Positions 35,767 through 46,616 of a DNA stretch of 64,000 nt are shown here, in pieces. Location: the NCBI GenBank assembly GCA_022606135.1, contig JABYQN010000007.1:1984001-2048000 (forward strand), given 5' to 3'. A program made the translations under genes and the position numbers. This stretch comes from Fomes fomentarius. Its lineage: Eukaryota; Basidiomycota; Agaricomycetes; Polyporales; Polyporaceae. Positions within the stretch are counted from its first letter, which is position 1. Each line of letters opens with the position of its first letter. The notes below the pieces were generated by a model, which worked only from the letters and a program-made list of their open reading frames with translations, made no database searches and was not told the origin of the DNA.

Positions 35767-36800
35767 GATGAAGAAAGCCTTCGCGCTCGTCCGCGCTTGT
35801 GTGCCAATTGGGCCGAGTCTCAGTCTGCCTCTCGTCATTCAACGCAACTGGTCATCTGCGCTATCGGTACCGCCGGTTGCCATTGCTGCTGCACTTCTTG
35901 GTCTGAGAATGGTCATATGCACCAATGCTACAAGCCTTGCAAACACGCCTGTACCTTGTGAATCTACACAGATACTCGGTTTTGTGAGTTACAGAAGCCA
36001 GCTCATCTAATATCTACGGACATTCCTCGCAGTGTTGCTGAACACCGGATCCTATATGGACGATAGTGAGGTGGACACATTGTGTGAGCACAAGCGTGAA
36101 CAACATGCAGCCTATGTGCATCTGAGTACCACCATGATACAGTTTTGCTGGACAATCCGATACTCACGAGACTACCTTCGCACTGGTCGAGCAACTCATT
36201 TGCATATACAGACACCCGAAGATAGAAGTACATGAACACGCGTCAACTTAGCTACGATCATGACATAGTACTAGCGGGGGACGGGGGCGGAGGACTGAGA
36301 CCACAACGATTTACCGATTGGTAATGACATGGGAGGACTAGCGACCGGGATCAGTTGGGTTAGAAGAAAAAAAACACAATAAATCCCACTTGTCTAGACC
36401 TCTCCACGATGGTCCCGCATTGTCGTGTTGTCGTTCCACCCTACAGGCATTGTCCAGGTTCGAGACGAGGACATATTTCACCATCACACTTCCTGCGACA
36501 TTGAAAAGCTTCCCAACGAGCTTCATGATCTTGCGGATGATCACATAAGCGTTCTTTCCTCCGCCGAGATGGTGGATTGCTATCGTCATCTTGAAGAAGG
36601 TTATAACAGCCCGGTGATGCGTCCTGTCGTAATCGATAATGAACGAGTCGAACAGAGGGTTATTGCGCGTATGGGGTAGGTAGTATCAAAGGACATCGTC
36701 GACCACGACCGCTCGCTCTAATGAATTCGATACGTCAACTACAACGCGCTCGCGAGGGAGGGAATGTTCTGTATGGGTTGGGGCCTGGTCACGTCGGAAC
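35767..36800. other. Non-coding stretch after the terpene synthase relic
   Basis: Sequence to the right of the relic no longer resembles TS4. The short open frames here (35732-36010, 36338-36589, 36425-36679) have no recognisable domain. Confidence 0.45.
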
Positions 36801-37343
36801 TCAAACATGAAGGAGGGAGAGTGGCCACCAGTGGACGTCATACGGTATTGCTCCAGTGGCATACAGTTGAACTCGCCAGCCAGAAATCGATGAGCATATA
36901 GCTCGAATATCCAACCCGTAAAAGTAGCGCTTCTCTCCCATCATCGCGAATTTCTGGAACTCCCACTTAATATATTTCTGTTCTGTTAACCTGACGCGTT
37001 CCATTGCTTGAGACGCGATCTGGGCAGAAACAAAGTCGACAGTCCAAGCATCGTGCCATCTGCTCGGTTCGCCCCGAGGTCGTAAAACAATGACATCGTG
37101 CGAGGTGTTGTCCGGCGGGAACGACTGGTGTATATGGAAGGTGGATATGAGGGTACAAAGACTTTTGAACGAGAGGTCGACCAAGGCGTCTTTGGTAGCG
37201 GTGTTCAGTTAGAAGATGGTCTGGTAAACTTTGCCGGGGATATGGCCGACCAAGTCGAATGGCACAGTCGACTAGAGTGCAGAAGGCATCCTCCACAGCG
37301 TCGCATCTGCCACGGGCTGGTCTTCATCATCATCGGACGTCAT
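36801..37343 (-). pseudogene. Unrecognised minus-strand reading frame with two stops
   Basis: One frame, read from an ATG at 37343, gives an acidic start (MTSDDDEDQPVADATLWRM), a TAG, then VPFDLVGHIPGKVYQTIF, a TAA, then 129 open residues including NTATKDALVDLSFKSL and LRPRGEPSRWHDAWTVDFV. The composition looks like real protein on both sides of the stops and no plausible introns remove them. I do not recognise the family. A decayed gene is the simplest reading; an intron-containing gene with boundaries I missed is possible. Confidence 0.4.
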
Positions 37344-37383
37344 GTCGTATTAATACTCAGGCTCCTCCGAATCCTCCCCTAAA

Positions 37384-37813
37384 GCTAGAGCGCGTCGACT
37401 GCACGCCCTGGCCGCCTCCCACAGAGCTCTCCTCGCCCCGGTCCAGCGGGCGGTTCTTCTACGGCATCTACCTCCGCCAGGGCGAGAGAAGACGCTGCAA
37501 AACTACGCAGTCCGCGTGTCGCCCGAGTTCGCGCACGCGAGCTCGTACATTCGAACGATGTACGGCCTGCACCGGCTCGGGAAGCTCGTCGGGAAGGAAC
37601 CCGTCGATGGACTACAGCTTTGTGCAGCTCGCTGCGGTGCGCAGGCGGCACAAGGAGGCCATGCCGTTCCTCGCGGAGGACGGCGCCGCGCTTGTGCTCT
37701 ACCTCTTCCCCTGGTCGTGGCGGAACCTGGAGAGGCGGCCGTCGCAGGCACTTGTGCAGAGGCTGGTGAATGCGCTTGATTGCGAGCCAGATTGGTGGGA
37801 CGTTGCGGCATGA
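37384..37813 (+). pseudogene. Unrecognised GC-rich coding remnant with two frame shifts
   Basis: Three successive segments look coding but lie in alternating frames: SSGRFFYGIYLRQG in one, TLQNYAVRVSPEFAHASSYI and MYGLHRLGKLVGKEP in a second, then SMDYSFVQLAAVRRRHKEAM to LDCEPDWWDVAA and a stop in the first frame again. The shifts are near 37485 and 37590. The family is unknown to me. It is either a decayed gene or one with two indel errors that compensate. Confidence 0.4.
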
Positions 37814-38549
37814 ATACAAATACACAACGACCTGGGTGGTGCAGTTGAAAGCTCATCTTGGCAGCCAGACGTGTGTTCGACGAACGGTTCTGAGGAAACA
37901 TATGCTGTCATGTTGGACGCCGTCGTGATGTTACTGGGATTCATATAGGGGCCATCAAGGCCTGAGGCCTGAGGACTTCAATTTCACTGTACATCCAACT
38001 GGAACTATGTCAGAAAAATATCGTGAATAGCAATCATAGAACCTACTTCTTGAACCGCACAAGTACAACGGCCATGATTGGAATCCTCGTAAGACCGGCG
38101 ACCGACCCACATCATCTCCACAAATTCTAGCATTGCAGGGCATCGACTCGTGAAGTAGATAATAAGAAGCACCAAAGACCCCAGTAAGACGACAACGGAC
38201 CATGGCCAAAAACAAAGTACCGGATCCCTATGCGGTCATCGAGCTCGCGCTCAAACTATGTTACAGCAACACAGACGTAGTATATGGCGCCGTGGGGTTA
38301 AAGGTATGACTAGGACGCGAGGGACCTCGCGAAGGGGTGATGATATGTCAGGAAATCGGGAGGAAAAACTCATGATACAGTGACATAAAGCCATAATGGC
38401 AACGATACAGTACTTTCACAGCGCGCACACCCAGATAGACCCGGGATGAGAGGAAGTAATACAACAGCACAAGCTATGTGCCTAGGCGAATGTCAATAAA
38501 CATGACCATGACACTCGCGCGGCGCGACAAGTTACAGGATGACGGCGGC
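37814..38549. other. Spacer to the DUF6534 gene
   Basis: Downstream of the DUF6534 stop. Nothing recognisable in either strand. Confidence 0.5.
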
Positions 38550-40446
38550 CTACCGCGACTCGTCGTCATATTCGCGCCGCTTACTGCTCTGCCCTTCCGA
38601 ATGATAGGACGGCACACCGTTCTTACCGCTCTGTTTGTGCGGGAACAGTAGACAAGGCAGAGAGGTGGTCAGGACCGCTCGTGGGAAGGGAGAGATGGTT
38701 ACTCACGTCGTCATCGTCCATGTTGTGAGATGGCACCATGTCGAGCTCGATGATGTTCATCGGATCGGCGCTCTGCGATGCATGTCTCAGCAGGGGATTG
38801 GTACGAAAGGAGGGTTGTGAACGAGCACGCACCTTAAGGTCCGGGTGAACGCTGAATTGCACACTGCGTGCGGTCTCCCGCGGGTTGACCGGGGCGCTTA
38901 TTGTCCCCGAACGGTTGCTCGCGTGCTGGTTCAAGCTGTCCTCCTCGTTGACGCCGCGTCCGCGGTGGCTGTTACGGAAGTTCAACCTGTTCCGAGCGTC
39001 ACATCACATGAGCTCTGTCACTCGACGTTCTAGCACAAAAAGAGTGACGCACATAGCAAGTATGCTGTTGGCGTAGATCCTGCAGGCGACCCAGTCGAGC
39101 AAAATCCAGCCTTGCTCCTTGGGCGCGGCCAAGAAGAAGATCATGCAGAGCAGCTGGGTGACACTGCGAGCGGAAGCGCGGTGAGCAGATGGGAGACTAT
39201 CGACGGCACAGTGAAACTTACGCAAATGATGTGCCACGATTGAACCCAAAGACAACTATCCTCTCGTACAGGTCCGTGGGAAGGGCCATCCCAGGGTTAC
39301 GAGTGGGCTGCATGTAGAAGAGCATAGCCCCAACGATGGCGCAGTTTGCAACCACGTTGAAGGCAAAGGCAACACCTCGGAAGATTTTGACCTGGCTGCT
39401 GACAATGTCGACAAACAAGGTCTGTTTCCCCATCTGCACTACACCTACGAGGTTGAGAGCTGGAAGCGTGTGGGTGAACAAAGAGGACTCGACGACTTAT
39501 ATTTATGCCGCTCTTACCGCATGCTGCGATCGCGATCACACCCTACATGACGTTAGCGTCATCCCAGTAACGTCTGAAAGGGCAAAAACTTACAATGAGC
39601 GCAGGAACTGCAATCTGCTTGTCGTTCACACACCACAGGCGGTACACGTAGTACCTAAGGAAAAGTGAGCGGAAGGAACCACACGCAAATAGATTCGCTC
39701 ACAATTGTACGATGAAGATTAGGAAGACGCCAAGACCCTGTTCAGCCTATCCCGTTCCAATATATGTGAGCAACGCGACGCGTCAAACAGGACTGAGTGG
39801 AGCGTACGATAAAAGTGCTGTAAGAAGATATCAGTTATGTTGGCTTGCGTATATATTCGATCGCACACTCACTTGGTGATCAGAAGCTGCTCGAAGGCAA
39901 GGAGAAAGCTAGTGATGAGGTAGTGGTAGATGCTAGGGGGATATGAGACTCGGTGATGATTGTAGAACGTCCACTATACATACGTATGAGATACTAGGGG
40001 AGATATCAGTACATATCCGAGAGGAGACACGACAACCACTCACGCAACGTCGTTGCACATGTATCCACCGCCCTGAAGGAGACTGCAGGTGAGAAGCGCT
40101 CTAACAGAGTTCGGGCGTCGCGCGCACCATACTATGCCAACCTGGGAAGACCGAGATCAAGACGGTGAGACATACGGTGAGTTATAAGGTGGCACTAACG
40201 AGAGCCTTGGTCCCAAAGCTATCGGATGGAAAGCGAGTATAGTAGATGTATGTTTCTGGGCGATGGGCGCGATGTAAGGCGAGAGGGCGCGAATAGACAG
40301 GGCGGAGGATACGCACGAAAGAAAGTGAGGCCATTAAGGACCACGGAAAAGATGAAGCCGATGAGGAGGACACCGAACGTTCTCGTGAGCTCGTCGGCGG
40401 GGACAGCGGGAACAGCGACGGGAACGGAGCCAGAAGGGTCGGACAT
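38550..40446 (-). CDS. DUF6534 seven-helix membrane protein
   Basis: A fungal integral membrane protein of unknown role from a family greatly expanded in Agaricomycetes. The N-terminus after MSDPSGSVPVAVPAVPADEL has FGVLLIGFIFSVVLNGLTFF and, across an intron, TYIYYTRFPSDSFGTKALV, which is the typical DUF6534 opening. Many small exons follow, each close to one transmembrane helix. The conserved C-terminal block (YANSILAMLNFRNS) is followed by a polar cytoplasmic tail of about 80 residues with an acidic MDDDD run, ending YDDESR. The start was taken at the ATG directly before the first hydrophobic segment. No ligand or pathway can be given; receptor-like roles are speculative. Confidence 0.8.
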
Positions 40447-40735
40447 GGTTAGGATAGCAGGGCTGTTGAGGCTATCGAAACGCGGCGTACAAAGGAGGAC
40501 GCTCGGTGGGCTGAGAGGAGGGAGAGGGGAGAAGGAGGCGTATACTAATAGCCTGCAGCTGCGGGCGTCGGGGACCCTTGGCGGGAAGCATGCATTTGGG
40601 CGGGATCCGTCAATTTGCGAATTATGGCCGAAATGGGAAATGAGAGAGCGACCCGATCAGGCACTCATCCACACCCTCTCGCCTATTTACATTGTATTGA
40701 CAGTGCTCTAGCCACTGTCGTTAGCCTACTAGACC
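40447..40735. promoter_or_regulatory. Divergent promoter, DUF6534 and CDC123
   Basis: A 289-bp region shared by two divergent start codons. No clear TATA box. Confidence 0.45.
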
Positions 40736-42235
40736 ATGCCTGCTCCCATCTCACGCCCGTCTCTATTCCCCCTATACGCCCCACACGCCATCCTCGCTTT
40801 CCAGTTCTCTTCTTGGTATCCACAGTTCTCCAAGGCCACCATCAAGTCCACCGTAGTCCGCCCGCTTTCGGCGTCCTTCCGCCAATATCTCGACTCCGAC
40901 GGCGTGTTCGTCCCAGACGGTGCTGAAGACGTGTCAGTCATTCACGCACACCCGTCCGAGCCGCCTCTCATCCGAACCTCTTCCGCTGTTCTACAGTCCG
41001 GCAGAGAGTTCCCTTTCCGACGACGACAACTCCGACAGCGAAGACGAGGACGATGAGCGCACCCGGTTCGCGTTCCCAGAGCTAGATGCACAGATCAGAG
41101 CCGCGGTCGCCCAGTTCGGTGCGGTCTTTCCAAAGCTCAACTTCTCGTCTCCAAGAGTACGTAGGTCTCTGTACACATTCTCCCCGATACCCTGTCTTTC
41201 AATACCATCATCTAAACCCAAAGTCCACCATTTGAATGGCCCTCGTTGGAGTCGCGACCGGGCACTCACGCACGTCTCCAGGACGCAGCATGGATTCTCC
41301 CCGCATCCTCTCCGCTCAAGTGTATGTCGCCCGCGGACGTCTACCTGCTGCTCAAATCTTCGGACTTTGTGCAGCATGACCTCGATCCTGCCCTTGTATT
41401 CGACGGCTGTGAACCTGCATACACTCACGACTCTACTACATCCCCCTCCTCGTCCCCATCGTCCCCGTACGAGCTAGAACTCGTGCTACGCAAGTGGTAT
41501 CCCGTGGACCGCGCGCGTGAACTTCGATGCTTCGTCCGGCAAGAGGTTCTCATTGGTGTGTTACATCTCTATCGCACGTTGTCCCCATCCTGAACGCGCC
41601 ATGCAGGCATCTCACAGCGAGATCCAAACTACTACGACTTCTGGAACGAGTCCGAGACACAGCAAAAGGTCCTCGCCGCAGTCACCTCCTTCTGGGAGAC
41701 GAACATCAAAGGCCAATGGGAGCAAACCCAAGGCGACTGTACGTCCACAACTCTCCCCTCTCACCTTGAAGCACACACTCATGCGAACACTGACCCCTAC
41801 CGCACCCGGTACACCTTCCCTCCCTATTCTTCTGTCCTCTTCTGCCCTCGTACCCTCTTCCCCACACCCACCCGCAATCTAGATACATTCGACTTCCTCC
41901 TCACACGCGACCTCACTCGGGGGCACATCATCGACTTCAACCCATACCACCCGCGCACGGACCCTTTACTCTTCACCTACGACGAGCTACACGCACTCCT
42001 CCTCGCCCGACCCTCCCAGCCGGAGCTGCGCGTCGTGGACTCGCCCAGCCACCCGGCCGCGACGCGCAACGCGCCCGCGCACCAGCACAACATGGTCCCG
42101 ATCGAGGCGCTCGCGATGAGCAGCGGGCGCGACGTTATGGAGTTCACGAATGTGTGGCAGGACGAGGTCCGACAGAGCATGGCTGAAGACGGCGATGGGG
42201 ATGAGGATGCAGCTGAGAGCATGGCGGAGCTGTGA
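40736..42235 (+). CDS. CDC123: CDC123, eIF2 assembly chaperone
   Basis: An ATP-grasp-like protein that promotes assembly of the translation initiation factor eIF2 alpha/beta/gamma trimer. The start MPAPISRPSLFPLYAPHA leads to QFSSWYPQFSKATIKSTVV, then an acidic patch (SDDDNSDSEDEDDE). After an intron, FPKLNFSSPRDAAWILP is a family hallmark. YLLLKSSDFVQHDL, LVLRKWYPVDRARELRCFVR and GISQRD form the nucleotide-binding core. The C-terminal half has FDFLLTRDLTRGHIIDFNPY, matching the conserved Asp-rich site. Five short introns are needed. The protein ends in an acidic tail (DGDGDEDAAESMAEL). It should be essential and cytosolic. Confidence 0.93.
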
Positions 42236-42416
42236 GATGGTCTCGTCGCTCGCTCTCATGCAGCTATTAGTAAGTTACGCCAAGAGAAGGACGCAGAAAG
42301 AAAATTCCGCTGTATCGTACCAGCACATTTTGTATCGACTACATTGCGAAGCAGGATACACCACGAATAGTAGTACCCTCCACCGTCTCGCTGCCCTCGT
42401 GCCCAGAGTCTGAAAC

Positions 42417-45321
42417 TCAGTGCCCGCAAATCCGCACCTGCGCAACACTGGGATCGTGGTCGCTCGCCCTCGCGCTCTTGCTCGCTGCCCAATTGTTCAC
42501 GTGCACATGCTCGACCTTGACCCCGCGTCGCGCGACGGCGGGCGAGACGAAGAGGTGGTCGAGCTGCTGCGAGTTCTGGTCGAAGAGGTACGTGTAGCGC
42601 TCGACGGGGGCTACGCCCGCGACCGCGTCGGCCTCGAGCAAGATGCCGTCGAAGGGGGCGAAGACGGCGCGGGTCTGGCCGTACTCGTTGCAGTCTCCGC
42701 CGACGATGATGTTCGCTTGCGGGTCCTTCTTCAGGAGGGACTTGACGAATTTCTGGCGGGATAAAAGGAGGTTGATGTCAGTGTGTTGCGATGTACATGG
42801 TATGAGGTTTAGATCGAAAGGAATGAGGGCCAGACTGCGCGATAATCATCACAACAACCACCTGAAGCGAGACGTTGTGGTTGTCGCTGCTTGACAGTGG
42901 TTGACGGAATCAACAACGGGGGCGACGCCACAGACAGGTCATGCTGATAACCACCCCATCGTTCTGATCCCAATCATAGTGGCAACACGCGGCTACCTGT
43001 CACCCCGATGTGCACAGTGTTGACAGCGCCAAGTTCCAGCTCCAGCCAGAACCTCGTCCCAATCATCACTGTCGCGGCTGCGAGCATATAACAACATGCC
43101 ACAAGGTCAGTAGCGCAGTCCAACGCCAATATCACCACTTACCCTCACTTATACTCACTACTCACTACGCCAACGCTTACCACAGAACAGAAAAAAAAAC
43201 CAACCAAACAGGAAAAGAAGAGCTTCCAGAGAAGAGAGAGGGACATAAGGCCACTAGTACTCACCGCGACGGCCGCGACCTGGCTAACGCGCTGATCGAC
43301 GCCACCATTGACTGGGGGGCGCGCGTCGCCCTGGGTGGACGAGCTCCCGCCCTTGGACGTGAGGTGGAGGTTGATCGTGAAGAAGCGCGCCCCCGACGGC
43401 GTCTCCCAGGCCGCGACGAGGGGCTTCCGGCTCGCGTCCCACGCCTCGTTCGTCGGGTCGATCCTCCCCGGGTTCAACCTGCTCGTGCGGTCAGTGGGTG
43501 CTCCTCTATTAACAGTAGCCAGCATATAAGTGATGCGGCACAGAACGCCGACAGACGTACGTGAGGGTGAGCTTGCCGTCAGCGCCGATTTCGGGCGCGG
43601 TGGCGTCCAGTGCGCCGCCAGCCGGGGAGCCAGGGACGAGGCTGAACTTCGTGCTGTTGAACCTATGTGAAGACATTCATCAATGATCATCAGTGCCCCT
43701 CCTCCTTCACTTTGCACACATGCTCGTGTCTGAACGAAACGCACAAGTACGCAGTGCGGATGTTCCCGCCAGGCTGGCCGCCGTCCGTCTTATCCGTGGG
43801 GACGATCTCGAGGAAGGAGTACATCTCGGACGCATTGCTCGCCTTGACGACCGCCGCGGCGAGGTTCGTGAGCGTCTGGTTGCCGTCGACGACGCCGTTG
43901 TCGGTCGGGCCCGAGTTGTCCTGGATCTCCTGCAGGAAGACGATGTCGGGCGAGTTCAAGAAGTTGGCGATGTGATTCCCGACGGTGGGCACGTGCGATG
44001 ACGTCGGGGCCATGTTCTCGACCTATACGTCTCATCCGAACCCGAGTTAGAAGTGGCCGTCAGTGCAGCGAAAACAAAACACGACAGTACGCAGAACTCA
44101 CATTGTAGTCGCCGACAGTGATGATGCACTCGCTCTTGTCACTGGGCTTGATCTTCGCCGGGGGGATGACTGAGCTGGGCGTCGAAACGACCACGGGCGC
44201 GGTCAGAGGGCGGATGTAGAAAAATCCGAACCTGCGCAAGTCAATCGTAAGTCAGTCGGTTTCCCGGATCGTGGTGAAGTCGGCTCACTGGTAAGCGATG
44301 ATCCCCGTAATGTCCGCAAACTGCTTCCCAAGCGACACCTTCGGGTTCTTTGTCCCATCTAGCGGCGAACCAACAATGACGACCTCCGGGTTCGCATCCG
44401 GAACGCCATTAGGACCTGCGTTAGCCCCACAAAAGTCGGTTGAGCGGCGCGCGTCCAACTCCTGCCACAAAGTACAGCCACATCCGAATCCGAGAGAGCC
44501 ACACACCAACAGTGATCGTCAGGCCTCCCCTGCCGTTCTTGCCCGTGACCTTCCAGTCGCCATGGACCCAGAACTCGCCAAAGTTGTTCTCAAAGTCAAT
44601 CGCGGTCGGGTTCGTGACGGTGACGAGCTGTCCCTCCAGACTCGCCCAGAAGTCCAGGCCGTACTTGTCCGGCTGCAGCGTCTTGTTCGCGACCTCGACC
44701 AAGCTTTTGTTGTTCGGCGCGGACAGCCAACCGTCGCGACCGGTGTCGAGCGCGGAGAGTGCTTGCGTCGGGGGCCGGCGCGTGCCGCGCTTGCCGAGGA
44801 CGAGCGGGGGAATGGTGTTGTTCGAGGAGAGGACGGTGATGTTCGCCGGGGACTGGATCTCGGTGATGAAGAGGTTGTTGGGCGAACCGGACGAACGGAA
44901 CTCGGCGACGGTGCCAGAGAGGGAGACCTCGTCCCCGACGTTGACTTGCGCGAGGACGGTCTTGGAGGTCGTGAAGACCTGGAGGCCGTGCGAGACGCAG
45001 ACGTTTTTTGAGGGTGCGCCTTGGATCCAGAAGCCCGAATCCGTCGACTGTACGCGTACGGATACGAGATTGCACGAAGTACCACCGTACAGAACGAGCG
45101 CGCGCGTGAATGCGAAACCGTCCCATGAGCGTGTGTACAACGGAACGGGACGCGAGTGTACGACGTACCTTGGCCGTGACGATGCCGGTGAGGTTGTGGA
45201 CCGCCTCGCCCCGGAGCGGCGACAGGAAGGACGCGCCTTGGATGTCAGTAATGCTCACTGCGCACACCAATTGTTGCAGTGCGGCCAGAAGCACTCCCTT
45301 GAGAAACGCCCTGTGAACCAT
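42417..45321 (-). CDS. Secreted endonuclease/exonuclease/phosphatase-fold nuclease
   Basis: A probable extracellular DNA/RNA-degrading enzyme of the ExeM/NucH kind. MVHRAFLKGVLLAALQQLVCA is a good signal peptide, followed by ITDIQGASFLSPLRGEAVHN, the start of an OB-like beta domain seen in these nucleases. FWIQGA and the segment VGDEVSLSGTVAEF continue it. The catalytic EEP domain carries GDYNVENM, VFLQEIQDN, FFTINLHLTSKG, GDCNEYG, QLDHLFVS and ASDHDP, covering the metal ligands and catalytic His/Asp pairs. The protein ends VAQVRICGH. Several introns interrupt it; the last large one lies between QVAAVA and the KFVK exon. Nutrient scavenging of nucleic acid is the likely role. Confidence 0.87.
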
Positions 45322-46181
45322 ATCGCTCGACGCTTCTTTCCGAGTACCGCTGAGCGCGAGAGGGAGCAAGGAGGACCAAGTCAAGGACTCCGGATGGATC
45401 TGCAGTGACATACGCGACTTCTTATATGTGCATACGCATGGCCGCGAACGCGGCGCGCAAGGCACCAGGTTTGATGGCACTGACTGAAGAACGTGCGATA
45501 GCCACCTATCCGTGGATCCAACCACGAGTGCACATGGACTTGCCGTTCGTTGTGTCGGTCGTTCGCACGCGCCGTCAACGCGTCAACGTCAACGCGTCGA
45601 ACGAGTCAACCCGCGTCGCGGCTAGCCTTCAGGCTCATCTACACTGCGCAAGGGGCGCGCTGTCAACTTGAACGACGATGTGTGTGCGTGCATTCGCGAG
45701 CAATCTTAATGGGAATAGGCCCGAGCGCGGGGAGACCGCAGGCCCTTGGGCTGTCAGGGCCAAGGACGATCGCCGAGCTTGGTGTTGGGTATTTCGAAGA
45801 GCACTGCCTATGTATCCTGCATATCAGTGGCAGTAGTGCTATGTCGCTGAGTATGAGGATCCAATGTTTTTGATGGTTAGTTTCATCACTGTATCAAAGC
45901 AACTCATCCTCATAGGACGCTTGGCGCGATAGGTTTCCGAGATAAGACTGATGGGCAAACGCGCACAAGTCCAGAGGTCTCCAACTTCGAGTGCTACAGT
46001 GGTCGATGGAATGTCAAAACGTTCAAAGGTGAGCAGGGCATCGAAGGAGAAGAGTTGTCGTATAGAGACCGTGGGAACTGCATATTGAACGCGGCGATTA
46101 ATAATCCGAATATGATCAACACCTCGCACACTCAAGCAGCCAGGAGAGGGATCCTCGAATCCCTTCCTTCACAGTGCAATC
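45322..46181. other. Divergent region, nuclease to DUF952
   Basis: An 860-bp region with no recognised gene. It includes a GTCAACGC-type repeat at 45573-45600 that contains two ACGCGT hexamers. Confidence 0.5.
45573..45600. promoter_or_regulatory. Two ACGCGT (MCB-like) boxes
   Basis: ACGCGT occurs at 45578-45583 and 45592-45597 within a GTCAACGC-like repeat, about 255 bp upstream of the nuclease start. ACGCGT is the MluI cell-cycle box bound by MBF in yeasts; function here is only inferred. Confidence 0.35.
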
Positions 46182-46616
46182 ATGTCCACGATAACCTCCA
46201 CCCCGGTCTACCCCCTCCCCACCTACGTCTACAAGATCCTCCCCAGCGCACCCCCGCGTCCAATCCCACCCACACTCCCCCTAAGCGACCTCGACCGCAC
46301 GGACGGCTTCATCCACCTCTCCACCGCTGCGCAGATCCCGATCACCGCCTCGCTCTTCTTCGCGGACGCGCGCTCGCTCTGGCTGCTCAAGGTCGACACC
46401 GGGAAGACGCGCGAGCAGGGCGGGGTGTACAGGTGGGTCGAGGACCTGCCGGGGTGCCCGCACCTGTACGCGCCGGACGGGAAGGAGGGCGGGTGGGTGC
46501 ACCTGGGGAGCACGAACGTCGTTGGGGAGGGAAAGGCAGTGAGTAGGGCGGAGGGGCAGACGTGGGAGGAGGCGTTTGACGGGCTCAAGGCGGAACGGTG
46601 GCTGGTCGATGAGTGA
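46182..46616 (+). CDS. DUF952 domain protein
   Basis: A single-exon gene of 144 aa. YVYKILPSAPPRPIPPTLPL, then DLDRTDGFIHLSTAAQIP, is the classic DUF952 opening, and LWLLKVDTGKTR followed by PHLYAP are further family positions. Bacterial DUF952 proteins are small cytosolic proteins structurally related to ADP-ribosyltransferase-like folds, and their activity is not established. The intron-free structure is unusual here. The ATG at 46182 begins a short non-conserved leader. I infer no specific pathway. Confidence 0.85.
   Translation: MSTITSTPVYPLPTYVYKILPSAPPRPIPPTLPLSDLDRTDGFIHLSTAAQIPITASLFFADARSLWLLKVDTGKTREQGGVYRWVEDLPGCPHLYAPDGKEGGWVHLGSTNVVGEGKAVSRAEGQTWEEAFDGLKAERWLVDE

Noticed and set aside
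44440..45408. 322-codon open frame on plus
   Set aside because: Antisense shadow of the nuclease gene, whose minus-strand frame carries the conserved motifs.
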